Source: a virus. From it: a stretch of DNA of 32,422 nt. Under the pieces are notes generated by a model. The model saw nothing but the letters and a program-made list of their open reading frames with translations, had not been told where the DNA came from and did no database searches. This document shows, piece by piece, positions 30,135 through 32,422 of the stretch. The stretch is from positions 1 through 32,422 of IMG/VR virus record IMGVR_UViG_3300044710_000207. One strand, given 5' to 3'. The first letter of the stretch is position 1; each line of letters begins with the position of its first letter. A program made the translations under genes and the position numbers.

Positions 30135-30617
30135 TTACTTCTTCTTGCCGCCAAGCGCGGCGCGCGTGACCATGTCCCCCATCGGAGAGCGCATCTTGTC
30201 GCGAAAGTTCAACGTCTCGACGACCTTGCCACCCGCATGCACGGGGTCTTCCATCATCTGACGTACGTAGCTACCGGCCACCGTGGGGTCCTTCGAGAAC
30301 TGCGGGTTGAATGTGCGCAGCGTCGAGAACATCCGGTTTACCAGCCGAGGGTCCTCCTCGTGCTTGGCTGCAACATCCGGGTTGACCTCGAGCATCGCAC
30401 GGAAGTCGCGGCTCTTGGTGGCGGCGTCGTAGATCGCCCCGGCAGCAGCAACTCCGCCCCCAACGGCAAGCGCGCCGGCGGCGCCCATGGCACCACGGCC
30501 GAGCGCGGCGCCCATGCGCCCCGGGTTGCTGAGGCCGGAGCCTGCCATGAGCCCTTGCCCGAACGACGCGGCCGTCTTCGTCTTCAGGTACTCCGTGACG
30601 GGATTCTCACTGCCCAC
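30135..30617 (-). CDS. Internal virion protein candidate with glycine-zipper
   Basis: The best start is GTG 30617 (GAGG site, 11-bp overlap with upstream gene), giving MGSENPVTEYLKTKTAASFG. Residues about 32-65 are Gly/Ala-rich (GALAVGGGVAAAGAIYDAA), a glycine-zipper-type helix. The C-terminal half FRAMLEVNPDVAAKHEEDPR, FSTLRTFNPQFSKDPTVAGS and YVRQMMEDPVHAGG follows a pattern (R-x-M-L-x-x-N-P-D, F-x-x-L-R-x-F-N-P, K-D-P-x-V-A-G-x-x-x-R-x-M) that I believe is widespread in phage internal virion proteins. Ends LGGKKK. Longer readings upstream look like shadow and are rejected. Function may be ejection-associated. Confidence 0.7.
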   Translation of the reverse strand: MGSENPVTEYLKTKTAASFGQGLMAGSGLSNPGRMGAALGRGAMGAAGALAVGGGVAAAGAIYDAATKSRDFRAMLEVNPDVAAKHEEDPRLVNRMFSTLRTFNPQFSKDPTVAGSYVRQMMEDPVHAGGKVVETLNFRDKMRSPMGDMVTRAALGGKKK

Positions 30618-31803
30618 TTTGGACCTCGTACTTGTGCCGGAGGTGCGCCGTCGTCCCCGGGATGTTGCGCGCGACGAGGTCGACCGCGCCTCGCGCGCCA
30701 CGCGCCGGAAGGCTCGGGCTGTTCTGCATGTGGGTGTAAGCCTCCATGCCACCGATGCCGATGGCAGCTTCCGGCAAACGTGAAACCACCTTCTCGGCCA
30801 CCGCACCCGCTGTAGGGCCGACTGTCTTCTCAACGAAAGGGCGGATGGCCTTGCCTGCCCCCGTGCTCACTCGAGAGGCTGTGTTGTACATGTCGGCGAG
30901 AGACGCCTGCTTGAGGTAGTGATCGAGATGCGCGGCGTGCTGGCGGAGCTCGCGCTGCGCTCCGCGCGTCTCGGCGAGCTTGGAGAGCACCGTGCAGAAC
31001 TCCTCGAACTCGACGATGAGCGGGTGCTCGGTGTTCACCACCCTGGCGCTGGCGGTCTTGTCGACCGACGCGACCGCGGCTTCGAGCGTGTGAAAGACCC
31101 CGTCACGCAGCAGCCGCGGCGTGATCAAGGAGAAGGCCACCTTGATGTGATCCGCGCTCGGAGCCACCGTCGACCAGGCCTGCATCACATCACCCAGGCT
31201 GACGTCAGAGAGCGCCGCCTGCTTGACCTGGTGGTACACCCGGTCCCCGAGGTCGGCGTACATGACCTCTAGGCCATCGAGCTGCGTCTGCAGATGGTCC
31301 TCGGCGCCGGCGAGCTTGTCCTTCAGCTCGATGACTTCCGAGTGCGGATTGGCGTAAGGCAGCTCCGTCTTCAGGTCCGCACCGAAGATGGCACCGAGCT
31401 CACGCTCCGCGACGTCCGACTCGATGCTGGCCGTCTTCGGCGGTGCGTCGTAGTCTCCGGTGCCGCGATCGAAGACCGAGCCCCCACCCCCATCGTTCAG
31501 GTCCTGCAGGATGGCCGCCGGGTCGGCGGGTCCGCCCGGGAAGTCGACCACATGGTGCGTGGCGCCTTCCTTCTTGAAAGCCTCGAGGTAAGCCGCCGTG
31601 TTGGCAAACTCCGCTACCCTCTTCACCTGCTCGGGAGAGAGCTGCGCCTGCTTGACCGTGGTGACGACAGCGTCGGTCAGGGTCTTGTGCTCCCCCGCAG
31701 TCCAGTCGGCAGCCGCCTTCTTACCCAAAACCTCGAGGTACTCGCCCGAGTGGGAGTGTGCGTTCATTTGCTGCATCAGGCCGTGCCGGGGAAGGTCACT
31801 CAT
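30607..31803 (-). CDS. Large structural/internal protein, first late gene
   Basis: The 398-residue product starts MSDLPRHGLMQQMNAHSHSG from ATG 31803; a GTG three bases upstream is an alternative. It is mostly helical and acidic, with K-x-A motifs in series (VKQAQLS, PKTASIESD, VKQAALSD, IKVAFSL, DKTASARVV, LKQASLADM). Residues about 310-365 carry Ala/Gly-rich stretches (TVGPTAGAVAEKVVSRL, AAIGIGGMEAYTHM) and the end is basic. As first gene after the divergent control region it may be an internal or core protein made with the head module. No portal motifs seen. Family unknown. Confidence 0.7.
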   Translation of the reverse strand: MSDLPRHGLMQQMNAHSHSGEYLEVLGKKAAADWTAGEHKTLTDAVVTTVKQAQLSPEQVKRVAEFANTAAYLEAFKKEGATHHVVDFPGGPADPAAILQDLNDGGGGSVFDRGTGDYDAPPKTASIESDVAERELGAIFGADLKTELPYANPHSEVIELKDKLAGAEDHLQTQLDGLEVMYADLGDRVYHQVKQAALSDVSLGDVMQAWSTVAPSADHIKVAFSLITPRLLRDGVFHTLEAAVASVDKTASARVVNTEHPLIVEFEEFCTVLSKLAETRGAQRELRQHAAHLDHYLKQASLADMYNTASRVSTGAGKAIRPFVEKTVGPTAGAVAEKVVSRLPEAAIGIGGMEAYTHMQNSPSLPARGARGAVDLVARNIPGTTAHLRHKYEVQSGQ

Positions 31804-31851
31804 CACTCACCAGTCCCTTCACAAGGACTAGAATAGACCAGGGCTAAAAAC
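31804..31851. promoter_or_regulatory. Divergent control region with imperfect inverted repeat
   Basis: This 48-bp gap separates the late operon (minus) and the HTH gene (plus). AGTCC at 31812-31816 and GGACT at 31825-31829 are inverted with eight bases between; TT/AA inside extend it with one bulge. A TAGAAT at 31829-31834 is a possible -10 for the plus gene, but no -35 fits. The repeat is a candidate operator for the divergent HTH protein. Weak evidence. Confidence 0.3.
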
Positions 31852-32422
31852 ATGGGAAGACAACCGCCCAGTGACTACGTCGACAAGGTCGAAGCAGCGA
31901 AGACGTTGGGCGTGTCCGTACGCACGCTCGACAACATGATCCACAAGAACATGATCGTGCCGCACTCCTTTGCCGGCAGCAGGAAGGTCGTGTTTCTACG
32001 CTCCGATGTCTCTGCCTTGATGCAGGCCACAGGTGATGGAGGACTCGACCTGGCCCAAGTGAAAGCGCTGGCCTTGGCTGCGCTGTCGACCTCCCGTCGC
32101 AACGAGCAGCGTATGGTGGAGCTCTATGCGCACCTGGGCATGGAACTTCTACCCCTCGCGCGTGATACGCATTCGGTGCGTTCGCTCTACGAAGAGGTGA
32201 AGCTCGGTGTAGAACCCTCGAGCGTCCACGACGCCGACTGGCTGCAGTTCTGGACCAACACCTTCTTCTCGATGGACGAGGTCTACCTTGAGCTCGTCAC
32301 GCATCTGACTGGGGACGTAGAGCCGTGGTTGGTGTTCCACGACTTAGCGAACGCCATCTTGCGAGAGCTGGATTCTTACGGACTGACACGCCCTGTGCGC
32401 ATCTTCCGCGCCAGCCGAAACC
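31852..32422 (+). CDS. MerR/excisionase-type helix-turn-helix protein, cut by window edge
   Basis: ATG 31852 opens a frame with no stop to the window end, giving 190 visible residues. It starts MGRQPPSDYVDKVEAAKTLG, then VSVRTLDNMIHKNMIVPHSF and a FLRSDVSALM helix: this is the winged helix-turn-helix of MerR-like or excisionase (HTH_17) proteins, in which VEAAKTLGVSVRTLDNMI is the recognition motif. The rest is helical with several Trp and Asp residues. It is divergent from the late operon and may regulate it. Its true C-terminus is outside the window. Confidence 0.8.
   Translation, partial: MGRQPPSDYVDKVEAAKTLGVSVRTLDNMIHKNMIVPHSFAGSRKVVFLRSDVSALMQATGDGGLDLAQVKALALAALSTSRRNEQRMVELYAHLGMELLPLARDTHSVRSLYEEVKLGVEPSSVHDADWLQFWTNTFFSMDEVYLELVTHLTGDVEPWLVFHDLANAILRELDSYGLTRPVRIFRASRN

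Noticed and set aside
1-32422. CRISPR array, tRNA genes or transposon ends
   Set aside because: No regularly spaced repeats, cloverleaf-like T-arm sequences or transposase motifs were seen on reading both strands, although no scan tool was run.

Overview
The window looks like a fragment of a tailed double-stranded DNA bacteriophage with a contractile (myovirus-type) tail. The evidence is a very large tail sheath protein, a tail-tube-like protein just downstream of it, a neck protein, an HK97-type major capsid protein, a scaffold-like protein and a head maturation protease, all in one co-directional block. The DNA is GC-rich by eye (not computed) and codons mostly end in G or C, so the host is probably GC-rich. 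Nothing in the window identifies the host. I see no ribosomal RNA, tRNA, integrase, transposase or CRISPR array, and no host-type gene.

Layout. (1) 1-4568, minus strand: a tightly packed early or metabolic operon with ATGA/GTGA overlaps. It holds a deoxynucleoside monophosphate kinase, a dCMP deaminase, a MazG-like NTP pyrophosphohydrolase, a DUF7352-like protein and several small cysteine-rich (zinc-ribbon-like) proteins. (2) 4581-5033, plus strand: one protein of unknown function that meets the minus-strand gene 5030-5857 head to head, with overlapping stop codons in a hairpin-rich junction. (3) 5030-6146, minus strand: a Lys/Ala-rich protein and a two-helix membrane protein. (4) 6293-9453, plus strand: a separate cassette with a papain-like cysteine-peptidase-family protein, a coupled small lipoprotein, an intrinsic terminator, a small CxxC protein, a widely distributed phage protein of unknown function and two overlapping frames. 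(5) 31803-9455, minus strand: the late virion operon of about 22 kb. (6) 31852-end, plus strand: a MerR/excisionase-type helix-turn-helix protein, cut by the window edge and divergent from the late operon.

In transcription order the late operon runs: two internal or structural proteins with glycine-zipper segments, maturation protease, Glu/Lys-rich scaffold-like protein, two further charged proteins, decoration-like protein, major capsid protein, two small proteins, head-tail connector candidate, beta-module protein, two Gly/Ala-rich coiled-coil proteins, Zn/FN3 neck protein, small membrane-like protein, tail-terminator or neck candidate, sheath, 73-aa protein, tube candidate, then small structural, membrane and coiled-coil proteins and a beta-module protein. 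Portal, terminase and tape-measure genes are not recognisable here and must lie elsewhere.

The features most worth a second look are: a short Lys-x-Ala-Ser/Ala motif that recurs through the protease, scaffold and internal proteins but is nearly absent from the capsid and sheath; a beta-module shared by the sheath and two other virion proteins, which enlarges the sheath to 1152 residues; several neighbouring glycine-zipper proteins; a 16-bp-arm perfect hairpin inside a coding region; and a paired inverted repeat flanking a candidate promoter at the divergent 6147-6292 junction. All functional assignments come from reading motifs and context by eye; no database search was run.
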